Positions 11,501 through 48,599 of a stretch of DNA of 64,000 nucleotides are shown piece after piece. Source of the DNA: Scatophagus argus (lineage: Eukaryota > Chordata > Actinopteri > Scatophagidae); NCBI RefSeq assembly GCF_020382885.2, contig NC_058511.1, positions 6,603,501 to 6,667,500 of the forward strand. The letters run 5' to 3'. The stretch's first letter is position 1; the number at the start of each line of letters is the position of its first letter. A model generated the notes under the pieces. The model had not been told where the DNA came from, did not search any database, and saw only the letters and a program-made list of their open reading frames with translations. Made by a program: the position numbers and the translations under genes.

Positions 11501-13268
11501 AATAACTCTGAGTCTGAGTCTGCACAAGCACAGTAAAGCAATAACCATCATCCTTCTTTCTTTAGCTCTTTAAAGGTCCCAGTCTTCCAAACCTGTTCAA
11601 GAAAAGCAAAGACAGTGACCAGGAAGGCTCCTCGACCGGAGCAGAAGAAGAAACTTCCTTTGGTTCTGAGTATTCTGGAGGAAAGAGAGTAAGTAAAATC
11701 TGAAGATCAGTAAAAAAAAAAAACACAAGCTCCAAGTAACATCCTGTGATGAATATCACATGTGGCTTCAGCATTTGAGGTCATACAAAAATCCGTTTTT
11801 CTGCATGTCCTGCAAAGCTCCTACTGAAGTCTTTATGATGATGTCTTTACGCCATTTTAAACACATATTTTACCACTTCAGGGCAGCCTCAGCAGCATCA
11901 GCACAGACTGCGGCCTCTTCGAGAGCCTCGTCGGGGTGGGAGAGCTGGAACTGGCTCTGACCTACAACACCAGCATCTCCTGTCTAGAGATCACCGTCGG
12001 CGCCTGCAGAAATCTTCCCTACGGAGACCCCAAGAAGAAGAAATGTCACCCGTAAGGACAACAAACATAAGCCTCTGCATACACAGCATGACCCTATTTT
12101 TTTGTTGCATGATTTCCCATCAAACCCTCAGCTTCCTGTATGTGTTCTTTCTTTGTGTAGATACGTCAAACTCTACGTGCTACCAGAAAAGAGTGAAAAA
12201 ATGAAGACGACGGTCAAGAAAAATACGACCGATCCGGTTTATAATGAAGTTTTAAAGGTAAAATTGTTTTTATTTTGGTGGTTTACGACAATCAATTTGG
12301 TCTTGTACCGTAGTAATTAAACGAAGTTCTTTGACTGTTTTCTTTGGACAGTTTGACATAGAGCGCCACCTGCTGTTTGGAAAAAGGCTGCAGGCCTCTG
12401 TGTGGCATTCAGGAAACCTGAAAAGAAAGGCTTTTCTCGGTGAGGTCCTCATCCCGCTGGATGGATGGAGATTTGAGGGCATGATCCCCCAGGGCTTCAA
12501 CTGGTACCCACTTTGTCCAAAGGTAAAACTGAGCAGAGGAAAATTATGTTATACAGACAAGGAGCAGAGCAGTAAAGCTCCTGTTGTCTACTGACCTCCA
12601 AGGGGTTTAATGATAGAGGAATACATTTTCTTGTTGAGCACTAGAAGAAAAGACTTGTACTGAAGTCTTGTTGTTTGCCAGACAACCAGCAGAGAGACTC
12701 AAACCGAAGCAGAATCAGAATTCCTTTATTTATCCCCGAGAGGAAATTCTTTTTGCTCACAGACTTTGCAATTTGCAATTTTCCTGACCAAGAAAATGAA
12801 AATGACAGATAGTAACAAAATAGAAAAAAATATAAAATAAGGTAAAATATGAAATACAAAATATCAGATATTTACATATATGTATCAGATATTTATACAT
12901 ATGTAAGCAACAGAAAAGGAAAAAGTCACATATGAAATTAAAAAATGCTTTAATAAAGTACAAACTGCAATAATTTGTTTTTGTGAAAATCAGCAAAATG
13001 AAAGGACATTTTATTATGCCAAGCTGAGTTTTATAAAGTTACTGGTTTCTCTTTGTGTTTTCACTCTCTATATTTTGTTAGTATTTATTTTGTAATGTAT
13101 GATGTATGATAAAGAACACATTAGGTCTCCATAGTTGTCTGAGAGACTGCTTTGTTTGAAAGCTGCATGTAAACTTCATTCTCTTCTTTCTTGTATTTCT
13201 GTGTCAATCAGACGGAGTGTCCAGACGGGGGCGCTGTGGAGCAGGACAGAGGAGACCTGCTGCTCTGA
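8550..13268 (+). CDS. sytl3: Synaptotagmin-like protein 3 (Slp3), form lacking C2B
   Basis: Twelve exons join in frame to 437 residues: 8550-8647, 8956-9171, 9873-9940, 10276-10327, 10437-10503, 10599-10671, 11163-11284, 11566-11688, 11882-12051, 12161-12257, 12352-12522 and 13212-13268 (TGA). Residues 1-127 form the Rab-binding SHD: a helix with LERERVLEVLRRD, then a zinc finger with four CxxC pairs (CARC, CHGC, CSRC, CTVC), then GEWFIEQKARKFP. A linker carries ISVVPPTPPP, which is diagnostic for Slp3 against Slp5. Residues about 289-419 form C2A (GELELALTYN, KKKKCHPYVKLYVLPEK, FLGEVLIPL). As in mammalian Slp3 as recalled, several acidic calcium-ligand positions in C2A are replaced (CHPYVK, VWHSG). 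Slp proteins tether Rab27-type vesicles to the plasma membrane. The family normally has a second C2 domain, which is absent here. The gene is tail-to-tail with ezr, as in human. Confidence 0.9.
12523..12594 (+). other. sytl3: Alternative read-through end of sytl3 in intron 11
   Basis: If the GT donor at 12523 is not used, the frame continues for 23 codons (begins VKLSRGKL) to a TGA at 12592-12594. That would give a 442-residue protein ending just after C2A. The spliced form through 13212-13268 is preferred because its acceptor is good and its peptide resembles the C2A-C2B linker. Confidence 0.35.
12710..12960 (-). repeat. Non-LTR retrotransposon-type 3' tail inside sytl3 intron 11
   Basis: The string agaatcagaattcctttatt followed by tatccccgagaggaaattct is the reverse complement of the common fish LINE-like tail (GAATTTCCCC...GGGGATAAATAAAG...). 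It is followed by A/T-rich degenerate sequence. It sits just before the truncated last exon of sytl3. The exact family is not assigned. Confidence 0.6.
13212..13268 (+). CDS. sytl3: Last coding exon of sytl3, ending at the point where C2B should begin
   Basis: The acceptor tcaatcag precedes ACGGAGTGT. The 18 codons read TECPDGGAVEQDRGDLLL and then TGA. In other Slp proteins the same place reads like NGELTVxxKL, the first strand of C2B, so GDLLL looks like the start of that strand cut by a stop. No C2B exon was recognised in the next 1 kb. Confidence 0.65.
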   Translation, partial: TECPDGGAVEQDRGDLLL

Positions 13269-14266
13269 GTCAGGTTCAGCTCCAACAACAGCTCAGCTCA
13301 ACCAAATATGTGCAAGAAACAGACGCACATCCGTCTGTTGGTCTGATAATGCATTTTCTGCATTTTTCAGCTGATAAAACATCTATTGGCCATCCTTGAA
13401 TTTGAATCAAAACACTACATAATATCAGCTTTTTTAAAAAAGTGAAAGCAGTTTTGTGTTTCACTTGCTTTTTTTGTTATTTATTTGTTTTGTTTTCCCC
13501 GCCACCACCAGTTTTGAGCCTTCCTCAAACTGTATGAAGCATTAAAACTATTCATCTAAAGTTAAATATTTACAAGTAAACATGACCACAGATTCAGGTC
13601 TTGGTTCCTCTATTACAGCACTAGGGGTCAGCAGAGAGTCTGTGTTGAACGCCTCACATAGGTTGACACTGTCCCACATGGAAATCATCAACTAACTGTC
13701 CTTATCAAGGGTGCCAAACACCTTCCCATTAATGCAAACACTGGTCAGCACACCTGCGTCAGAATGTAAACACACCTCATTGTGGCCCTGCGTGCCTCTT
13801 CAGTGTCTGCAGGCCTGTGAGGTGTGTTATGTGTGTTCTGGTGTGTTGAAGAGTGTAAGTGTTTAATAGGCATGAGGGTGTGTTTATATAGCTGTGTGTG
13901 TGTGTCGTGCTTAGGAGCGGGCAGACAGCTCATCCAGACGACACCCATTTGCGAGGGTGAGACGGTCACAGGGTGCTCTGGGGGTTTTCCTTTATCACAT
14001 CCTGTGTCACATTGATAAGCATATAAACTATTAATAAATGGTTTTTAATGCGCCATCACTTACTGGTAAGAAGGCATCATTTCTGTGTGATCCATGTGAG
14101 TTATGGATGTATTCGTCGACAACTCATCCTGTGAAGTATTTGGATCAGTTAATGAAGGATTGACAAAAATGTAATGCTGGAAGTATTTTTTTGTATGTGC
14201 AGAAAATGTATGTATTTATAAAATGTATATGATACATGTATTTATTTGATTGTATAATCATTTATT

Positions 14267-14272
14267 AATAAA
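14267..14272 (+). terminator. sytl3: Candidate poly(A) signal of sytl3
   Basis: AATAAA in an AT-rich stretch about 1 kb downstream of the predicted stop. Another hexamer is at 14033-14038. Either could end the transcript. Confidence 0.4.
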
Positions 14273-15419
14273 GTATTTATTTGTACGTTGACATTGAAAT
14301 GAATTGACTGAGCTCTATTTATTTGGCTAATGAGGAGGATCATGATGTGTATGTATTAAAATTAGCATTATTGTAAAAAAGTACAATAACTCCCTCTGAA
14401 TTGTAGTGTATCATAGGAGGAATACTCAAGCAGGCCTCGAAATTGTAGCTACTTAGGTACAGGGTAAACAGTAAACAATTTATTAAGTGTTGATAAATTG
14501 CTTCTACAAAATAAGTGGCATTCAAGTGTGTCAGCAGTTCAGTTTTAAACTCCGACTAATCTTTAGCACTTAAGGCATCTTTCACATTTATTTTGCTCCT
14601 CAAAGTGACGCACCATCAGAAGAGTCGAGCAGCTAAACATCCATACAAATGAATTTAGGCTGTGATAGTTCACACAAATCAAATCTGGAGCTGCACTCGC
14701 CCTTCTCAGGAAGTAGTTTGAGATGATTCAGAGTGAGCTTCACTCTCGTCATCGTTTCCTTCTGTACACTGAGGCCTCCGCGTGAGCAGCGAGTGACAGA
14801 CACGTGAAGCAGCCATTTGTTAAAGTTAGTCTTTGTTTTTAGTTTTATGTGAACTTCATTTGCTAATTATGAGTAGCTTTGATTCATTTAAGATTAGATT
14901 AGAGATTAGATGTTTTTGATCGCATTCTTTGTTGGTTATTTGTTTAGGATATTTAAATTTGCATTGTTAATATTTTGGGGGTTTTTTGTTTGTTTGTTTT
15001 TTGTTTGTTTTTTTGCAATTGGGTAACACTGAGAGCACCTGAGGTTGAGGACCAGCATGCACCTGGTTGGGCCTGTGTTGTTTTGTTTTTTTTTTACCAG
15101 TGCAAAGGAGGCGCGAGCAGCCATGATTTTCTTTGTTCTTTTATTTGTTTTATTAGTTTTGAAATTAATGCACGACGAAACGCAAGATCTGACATGGACA
15201 TTCATCTTCTTTTGCCGGCGTTACACCACATTACCATGCCGTGCGTGCAGCTCAGCACCTGTGTTGTGTAAGTAGCTGTAAGCATGTCGTGATTCACTCA
15301 CTTAACATAGCATGTACATGACACATGATTTTGTTTTTATGAACTGGGTTTTTGAATAAGTATTTTTCAAAATAAATGTCCAAGCTAGCAGCTTTGTGAG
15401 GCTTTAGTTGAGCACAGAC

Positions 15420-15830
15420 TGTTGTTGATGTTAGCTAAATGCTAACATCAACAGGGTACAGTCGCAGTGCTAACATGTAGCAGCTATCGTTTAGCTTTAG
15501 TTTTAGGTGCTCACCAATGAACACAACGTATAGCTGAGGGTCATGGGACTGTAATTAGTTTCACTGGTATGTTGTCATAAACTTAAGTATTAAATAAAAC
15601 ACAAAAATTTGACCTGATGGTGGCGCTGGATTGAAAGCCCAAGCATCACATAAGTTATTAACGTTCATCTTGATAGCAATAAGAATATCTGTGCCAAACT
15701 TCATAGCAAATCCATCCAATAGTTTGTCAATAAATTTAATTCAAAACCGCATAGTCAGTAGGCTTCATCATCAGGGTAACTTTAACGTTTGTCAGAGCAG
15801 TCAGTCCCACAGTTGATCATCAGAGATGGA
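15420..15830 (+). repeat. Dispersed teleost repeat with TTAGC hairpin
   Basis: It contains a 12-bp stem hairpin at 15423-15452 (gttgatgttagc / gctaacatcaac). Downstream are ttgacctgatggtggcgct and ccatccaatagtttgtcaat. A copy in opposite orientation is seen at about 56935-57230 (gcgtgctaacatgc, ctagcgccacc). The family name is unknown to me. Confidence 0.55.
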
Positions 15831-15862
15831 ATATAGTGGTGGAAAGTACATTAACTCAAGTA

Positions 15863-16635
15863 GGGGAGCCCGTGTACCGTTGTAACAGGTGATGGTTGCA
15901 ACATGTCATTTTTCTCCAATCAGAAACAAGCTCGAGTGATGACACTGCACATGCTTAGTCGGATGCCCCGCCCCCTGCAGCGAAAAAGCGAGCAGATTTA
16001 AGAGCTGCTTCAGGATTTATCGGAAAAAAAATGTTTTTGACGTATGAAAGTATTTTTTTTCTTGAGCTTTGTTTTAGTTAAACTGTTGCCACTGTTTTTG
16101 TGATTCAGCTCAAACCTCTATGGTTTAAACAAGTGATAACTTTTAGCTAGCATTGGTTAGCATGTATCAGGTCACCTTGTTTAGCTAGCACGTGAGGTTT
16201 TATCATGGCTGACAGGACAACAGACAACAACTGTTGCAGCTGTCCCTGTACAGTGCATTAATATTTCAAATGAATCTGACATCTGCACGTACATCTGATC
16301 AAAGCTGATAAATAAATAACACTGTAATATAATTATAACTTACGTTTTTGCTAACAATCCTTTTATTAATACAGAAATATATTGTATATGTAACATGTTG
16401 CAACCATCCCCAAATAATGCAACTGTCCCCGGGCCCAGGGTCAGTCAAACATCTGACTCCTTACTTTCAAATAGAAATTGTGAAGAATGTACTTTCTGTA
16501 ATCATCTTCAAATGGTTTTGACTATTAACAGACAGGTGTAAGTTTATTGTATAAAAAATTGGTTTGTCTAATCCAAACCGTCTCTGAACAACAGAGTCAA
16601 ATGCAAAAAGTGTTGCAACTGTCCCCGGTCTCCCC
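15863..16635. mobile_element. Non-autonomous DNA transposon, 773 bp, TA target duplication
   Basis: The element begins GGGGAGCCCGTG and ends with the inverse, CGGTCTCCCC, and is flanked on both sides by TA (15861-15862 and 16636-16637). It carries repeated motifs such as ttgcaac and aactgtcccc and has no long open frame. The TA duplication and short inverted ends suggest a mariner/IS630-type MITE mobilised in trans. It lies inside an older repeat, so it is the younger of the two. Confidence 0.6.
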
Positions 16636-16652
16636 TACATTACTTAAGGACA

Positions 16653-16700
16653 GTTTAGATAGATAGATAGATACTTTATTGATCCCAAGGGAGGTGCTTG
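16653..16700 (-). repeat. GATA-tailed LINE-like 3' fragment
   Basis: Four GATA units are followed by tactttattgatcccaagg, the reverse complement of a retrotransposon 3' end (GGGATCAATAAAGTA + TATC repeats). It interrupts the surrounding older repeat, whose sequence resumes at aggtgcttgtacctcactt. Confidence 0.6.
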
Positions 16701-17409
16701 TACCTCACTTGAGTATTTCTGTTTTTCTTTATAGTTTTACTCCCACTATATTTCATAGGTAAATATTCAACATTTATTTGACTGCTTTAGTTACTAGTTA
16801 CTTTTAAGATGAAGATGTTACACTATGGATAATAAAACAAGCTTGGATAATAATACAAAACAGTTCACCTGTGGTTTCCACCCTTTTTGTTTCATAAATT
16901 CTAACAAAAAGTAATGTATAGAATTTATAGTTGTATTTCAAGATGTCTATGAGTTGTCAACAGGTCCACCAAATAGTGGTTTTTTTTTTCTCTCTAAATT
17001 TTTGACATGGTTTAATTTCCATGAATGTTCAGATGGTCCAATCTCTCCCCAGAAATCAGAGGTTAGAGAACAAGTCTAAAAATATATATAAGAGAGTTAT
17101 GGAGCAGAACAATATAAAAGGCCAGAGTGGCCAAATGAGTACATTTAATACTTTAATTAATACTTTGATTACATCTTGCTGCTAATGCATATGTACTTTT
17201 ACTTGTAATGTATTTTTACATTGCTGTATTGATACTTTTACGTACGTGAAGGATCTGAATACTGTGTAACACCAAATTTATTGTTTTACAGGAACTTAGG
17301 GGCTGAACCCAAATAAGAAAAAAGCATCTCCAGTCCAGAAGTCCACTTAGGTATGTGCACAGGAGCATCCACACACACACACACGGTATACAAAGTACAA
17401 ACACGCTGA

Positions 17410-18819
17410 TGTGTCATCATAGATTTTTATTTATTGCCAATATGTTGAACACTTCATTATAAAATCCTGCTCGTATACAAAGGCCAGCAGAACAGTGTGT
17501 TTCCATTACAATGTCAGTAGATGCTACTCTAGTCAATGTCCAGAGAGAGATTGGTGGTATACTGTCTAGATCAGTCCATCGTGACCAAGCAGCAAAATGA
17601 AAACTCTTTATAAAGTTGACCTCAACCCTCAGGTCTAACACTAAAAAAGTATAAGGTTTTCAAAGTTGCATCCATATTTTTTGGACTATGCACCTTGGCT
17701 AAAAGGTGAGGACCAACTGTCTGGGACAGATCCCTGCAGAGGGACAGCCAGAGAGAAAGGCCACTTGGGAGGGTAAAAGCACACAACACGTGCTCATCTC
17801 TCACCCAACAGCGACATGATACAGAACAGAGACATAAAATATATTAAACCTAAGTGTCCCAGTCAATGCAGTGTCCTGAGGATGAAGACGTTCCTCAGCA
17901 TGCTGTGAACTGCACGGCAAAAAAATAAAATAAAATAAAATAAAAAAAAAAAAATCAGAAGTACCTAGAAAGATAGCAATCTTCTCAACTGATTTAATGG
18001 CATGCAGCTGGATATTTCCTACAGTAAAAAATAATAATTTACACTTAAATCTCTTTAATTTAGTGATTTAAAGGAAAATGTATTGGAACATAAGACTGCT
18101 ATCATTTTGGTCAATATATAAAACCTTTAAAACATTAAATGTTTTAATTATCATTAGTAGTTAGCAAAATAGCAAAAATATACAAACCAAGATGAAATAC
18201 CCTTTTTAATGTCCCATATACAGTATAAATATCAAACTAGGCATGAATTTAAACTACTGTATAGCAATATTAAACATATATGGAAGTGTTCAAATATAAT
18301 GGAAAACAAAAACAAACACGTTTTCCTGCTTATACTGTTTCCCCCTTTCTGAGCGGTCGCTATAAAAGACAAACTGTCCTTCTCTTACTATACAACAAAT
18401 GATAGACATCAAAAAGAAGCGAGGCCTTGATTACAAATTGTATGTGCACATCATGAAATAATAAAATTTGGCTAGTCCCACTACTTCATTGCGCCTCTGG
18501 ATAAAAACAAAGATTTCGTCTGAACTGATCAAATTACACACATTCAAATACACAAATAAGATGTGAAACACTAAGAAGAGAAAGGTTTTGGCACTAAGTT
18601 TTCTGCGAAGTATTTGCAAAGCCCTGCATACCACCAGACAAACTCACAACAGGAGTGCGTCTCTCTGTAAATGATGTTTCTTCTGTGCTTCTACTGCTCC
18701 AGTTTAGCCTGCAACTGATGTGTGTTAAATATGAGTTTGTGTGCGCCCATGTATGTCAGCAGAGGAGCGGGGTGTAGTGACCATTCAGAAAGGGTGAGCG
18801 CCTGAGGGCCGAAGGCGTC
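17410..18819 (-). other. ezr: Predicted 3' UTR of ezr
   Basis: About 1.4 kb lies between the ezr stop codon and a minus-strand AATAAATAAA (plus-strand tttatttatt at 17426-17435). The stretch is AT-rich, with a homopolymer-like aaaataaaat tract near 17920-17953. It has no coding potential that I recognise. The end is inferred from the hexamer alone. Confidence 0.5.
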
Positions 18820-45250
<26,431 letters not shown>

Positions 45251-45262
<12 letters not shown>

Positions 45263-45371
45263 TTTTGTGTCCTTTTCCTTGCTCTGTGCGTGGAGTCGTT
45301 TGATTAAGACAAAAAGTGTTTCCAAAGACGATGTGTGTGCTCCGTGTGACTGTACTTCTCTGTGTGCCTTC
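45251..45371 (-). other. ezr: ezr exon with start codon and part of the 5' UTR
   Basis: The ATG is at 45262-45260 and is followed by only four codons (MPKA) before the GTAAGA donor, as in vertebrate ezrin where the first coding exon encodes MPKP. Upstream, a pyrimidine-rich acceptor (tttctctcttttcag) ends at 45372, which implies a further noncoding exon. Confidence 0.75.
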
Positions 45372-46821
45372 CTGAAAAGAGAGAAAGAGGAGAAACAAGT
45401 TTCAGCCACTTCGGCGTTATTTAAACCCAGGCAAGAGCAGCTCGACACTCCTGCAGGCGACAGTCACCAAGATGAATCACCGCGACAAACCCACAAGTTA
45501 CCAGTAGCTAGCTACATCGACACGGGAAGTTACGCACTCTGAACTTCAAAATAAGAGCAGATCACTGTGGCCCGTTTGTATTTTTTGCCTCATCAATTGG
45601 TCATTCTGATGAAAGAAAATAATATTAAAAAATAAAAATCACTGGCATTGCTTTCAGCCAACCAAGCGTATAAAACTGAAAATATCAAATTTACAATAGT
45701 ATAAACAGAAAAAAGTAGATCTTAAAATTTAAGAACAGACCAGAGAAGGTTTTATGCCCAACCTTTAAAACCTTTCAAAACACTTAACAACACCTTCAAA
45801 TGTGTTGCTAACAATCTTAAAGTCAAACATACTCAATTTATATTAACATTTAATTGAAAAAATCAGCAACTTCTCACATTTGAAAAGAAGAAAGTTGAAA
45901 ATGTTTGCCATTTTACTCTATACAATGTACACATTTAAGAAAAAAAGATTGTTTGAAATTTTCTGTTGACGCAGTAATCAACTCATTACATAACAACAAA
46001 AATTGTTTGGTCATAGTACAAAAAATCATGTTTGTAGTTACCACGATGAACAGTTTTATTCTGAAACATATCATCGGAAGTCCAACATTTCTATTCAACC
46101 TTGACACTGTTGAATCAACCAGGCACCGGTCACGTTAAATACGGTACTCAACATGCCTCACCTACTGGCTATGATAAAGTTAAAGTCCCCACCCTGCTCT
46201 GTTTTAGGCTTTTATTTTCACGCCATTATTTGCCAACAAACCAACACCCCATTTCGGATTAATGGCAGCCACTTACGCAGTGCTGGTCTGTGTCGTTTGA
46301 TAAAGAGAAACAAACAACGTTATATCGCACTAAAGATAACCATCAATGGACAGAGCCACTAACACGGTCCCGCATAACCTTCTGGGGTTGTTACAGTGTG
46401 AGGAAATGTAACGGAGAGATGATTTTCATGGTGTATTTCCACGGGAGGGAAATGAGTACACACCCACGGCGACGGGGGAAACCATCCAAACCCAGCAAAC
46501 GAGAAATTCCACCTCGGAGATCCGCACCGATAGAGGACAACTATTTCAAAATAAAACAAATCATCAAACTGTTAAAAGAACCCCGCTGGACGCGTGTTTG
46601 TATTTGTGCAGAAATCTCATCTAAACTGCAACCCAACCGCCTCCCACTGTAATCCCAGAGACACCTGTTGCGAGATTTGCCTCCTTTGTGCTGGGCAGCA
46701 GAAAGTGCGTGAAAAAAAAAAACAACCAAAAGTGCGAAAACTGTGCGGGGGTTTTGCGCAGTTTGTACCGCAGGCTTCAGTCGGCACAGCAGACAGGTTG
46801 TGCATTTATTGTGAGTCTTAC

Positions 46822-46930
46822 CGGAGCTGGTGAAGTTTGGAGATGAGATGATGATTGTTCAGCGGACCGCAGCTCTCAGCCGCAGATTTCCCCTCCCTCT
46901 GTTCACCCAGGCGCAATATGGCGCTCGTCC
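46822..46930 (-). promoter_or_regulatory. ezr: Predicted 5' noncoding exon and promoter region of ezr
   Basis: A strong minus-strand donor (CTCCG|GTAAGA) sits at 46821/46822. The sequence above it up to about 47050 is GC-richer with several CpGs and contains gcgcaatatggcgc, whose complement holds CGCCATATTG, a YY1-like motif. No TATA box was seen. The transcription start is not fixed by the sequence. Confidence 0.45.
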
Positions 46931-47071
46931 ATCCTACCGTGGGCGCCCTGCCGATCCTGTTCCTGCTGTCACCGGCAGGGTGGAGGAGCACAGCTTCACA
47001 ACAGCGGGCTTCTGAGAGTCCCCGCTCCGTAAAACCACGACCAGTTTCATTATTGCTGAAGGGACATTTTA

Positions 47072-47100
47072 ACTGAAGGTGGTGTTTCCCCACCTTCAGT
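47072..47100. other. Perfect hairpin upstream of the ezr promoter
   Basis: ACTGAAGGTGG and CCACCTTCAGT form an 11-bp perfect stem around a 7-base loop (tgtttcc). It does not match the histone stem-loop, and no RNA gene was recognised around it. Confidence 0.5.
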
Positions 47101-47283
47101 AAGGCACTTTGTAGTTTCCACAACGCGGGGCGGATAATCATGTTTTGGGGTCTTTTGGCAATGAGAGGTGTTGTACCACAGATGAGTTTAGACGTCCATA
47201 AATACCCCAAAAAGGTCAAAATTGTACGCTATCATGAATTATGATTATGATTGTAACGTAATATACATTGATTATTACTTGAA

Positions 47284-47515
47284 TTGATTATTACACCTTA
47301 CAGTCTACCTCTGCTTTGTTTTGCACTACATTACACTGTTTACTGCTGTATATATACTTTTTATATTGCCTTGTATATATATTTTATATATGCCACTTTT
47401 TATTTTGCTATTTTTAACATTTTGTTTAGCCTGTTGTGTGTATTGCTGCTGCTGCACTGCAATTTCCCAGCCTGGGATCAATAAAGTCTATCTATCTATC
47501 TATCTATCTATCTAT
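47284..47515 (+). repeat. LINE-like 3' end with TATC tail
   Basis: T/A-rich sequence leads to gcaatttcccagcctgggat and caataaagtc, then seven TATC units (47488-47515). The same sequence in reverse orientation is at 63085-63215. It is the 3' tail of a non-LTR retrotransposon type common in fish; the coding part is missing. The family was not assigned. Confidence 0.65.
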
Positions 47516-47519
47516 AGCT

Positions 47520-48330
47520 AGTTGTTGTGTGACAGTTGTTGTCTTAATGGTGATGTGACTTTCTCATCTTGACGAGCAAACCAACCGCGTATGTTTTGTC
47601 TCAATTACAGGCTACAATGTTAAAATGAATCAGTCACGCTGCTAATCAGTGAAACTTGTCTCATATCCACCCAAGCCACCTAAAAACCTTTCAAGTGTAA
47701 CCAACATTTCGGCCATATTGTTTTATCGTTTGATTTTATTGATTTGATAAGTAAAAATGAATGAGATGTAACTGTAATGCACATAACACTGAAAACACAC
47801 AGTTTATGTGTACACAATAACGCATATAAAAAGGTTTGCGTGGTGGCAAATCATTTCACCCTCAGACAGATTTTCCTTGGTATTTTTGATATTTTATATA
47901 CTATAATATGATTGTACAATATCACTTCCAAGCCAAATTGTCCCCAGCCTAAAACGATGATATTTGACGGCCCGGTGATGTGACTTCACTATGAAGTCAT
48001 TTTCCAGAATCAATCACCCAAAAATGTGCCAGTGAGAAAATGAAAAAAATACAAGCAGAGGGCAGGAACTGAGAAGGATTGTTTTTGTATGAGTTTTTTA
48101 TTTTGTTTGTTTTGTTTTTGGAACTCCTTGCATATTATCCCTTTAGACACAACTTTTATTTGTGTAAGTCAGTTCAACTGAGATAACTACATGAATGAGA
48201 ATGCAATTGTTTGAGCAATGACTTCTAATACAATATTTGACTCTGGATAAACAGATTTAAACCTCATCTGTCATGGTGTGTGTCACCTGTCCTGAGTGCG
48301 GATCCTTTTTTTTGTCGAGCTGCGGTTCAC
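47520..48330. other. AT-rich intergenic sequence
   Basis: Between the retrotransposon tail and the promoter-like block I see no gene, no clear repeat and no RNA gene. Confidence 0.4.
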
Positions 48331-48339
48331 AGGGGAAGT

Positions 48340-48475
48340 GCGCGTCATCCGCCTGCAGTGAACCACGAGAGCGCTGCCAAGTGAGAGGGGCGGAGACGCC
48401 GTAGGTGAGCCGACCAATGAGATGACGGGATTAAAATAGAGCCGTATATATAGGAGGTTAGCCCAACTTCGAAAC
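48340..48475 (+). promoter_or_regulatory. TATA/CCAAT/GC-box promoter without a recognised gene
   Basis: In plus-strand order there are CGTCA (48343-48347), a GC box GGGGCGGAG (48387-48395), a CCAAT box (48414-48418), TGACG (48423-48427) and a TATA box TATATATA (48445-48452). Spacing fits a start site near 48475-48480. The TGACG/CGTCA pair are half-sites for CREB/ATF. The block is GC-richer than its surroundings. It is divergent from ezr, whose promoter is about 1.5 kb to the left, and cannot be the promoter of rsph3, which is transcribed on the other strand from 53.6 kb. Confidence 0.55.
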
Positions 48476-48529
48476 CAAAGAGTGATGTGACAGTCCTGTT
48501 TACCACTTTTTACTACTTGTTATTTCACC

Positions 48530-48574
48530 ATGGAGATTGTCACCACTACCACCATCATCATGACCACTTCCTGA
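48530..48574 (+). CDS. 14-codon mini-ORF behind the orphan promoter
   Basis: The ATG stands in a full Kozak context (caccATGGA) about 55 bases after the predicted start site. It reads MEIVTTTTIIMTTS and then TGA. An earlier ATG at 48485 is followed at once by TGA. The peptide resembles nothing known to me. It may be a uORF, a noncoding RNA by-product, or chance. Confidence 0.2.
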   Translation: MEIVTTTTIIMTTS

Positions 48575-48599
48575 TAACTACATCCGTTTTTGAGCCTAC

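Larger units (their letters stand above)
15834..17270 (+). repeat. Dispersed repeat (agtggtggaaagtac... type), interrupted by two insertions
   Basis: The left end atagtggtggaaagtaca and the right end acttttacgtacgtgaagga resemble the two ends of a repeat common in percomorph genomes, rich in tactttactt and gttactagttac motifs. The body is split by a 773-bp element at 15863-16635 and by a GATA-tailed LINE-like fragment at about 16653-16700. Further relatives lie at about 53000-53385 and 63000-63290. Confidence 0.6.
14290..17400. other. Repeat island between the convergent 3' ends of sytl3 and ezr
   Basis: No gene was recognised. From about 15420 to 17270 the region is almost wholly dispersed repeats: a family with atgttagctaaatgctaac and ttgacctgatggtggcgct (15420-15830), then a family with agtggtggaaagtaca (15834-17270) that is split by two younger insertions. 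The first kilobase (14290-15400) shows nothing recognisable apart from a T-rich tract near 14975-15015. Confidence 0.6.

Noticed and set aside
46290-46652. 120-codon plus-strand frame rich in Lys/Arg near the ezr 5' region
   Set aside because: No similarity recognised and no supporting start context; it crosses the intron between the two ezr 5' exons on the opposite strand.
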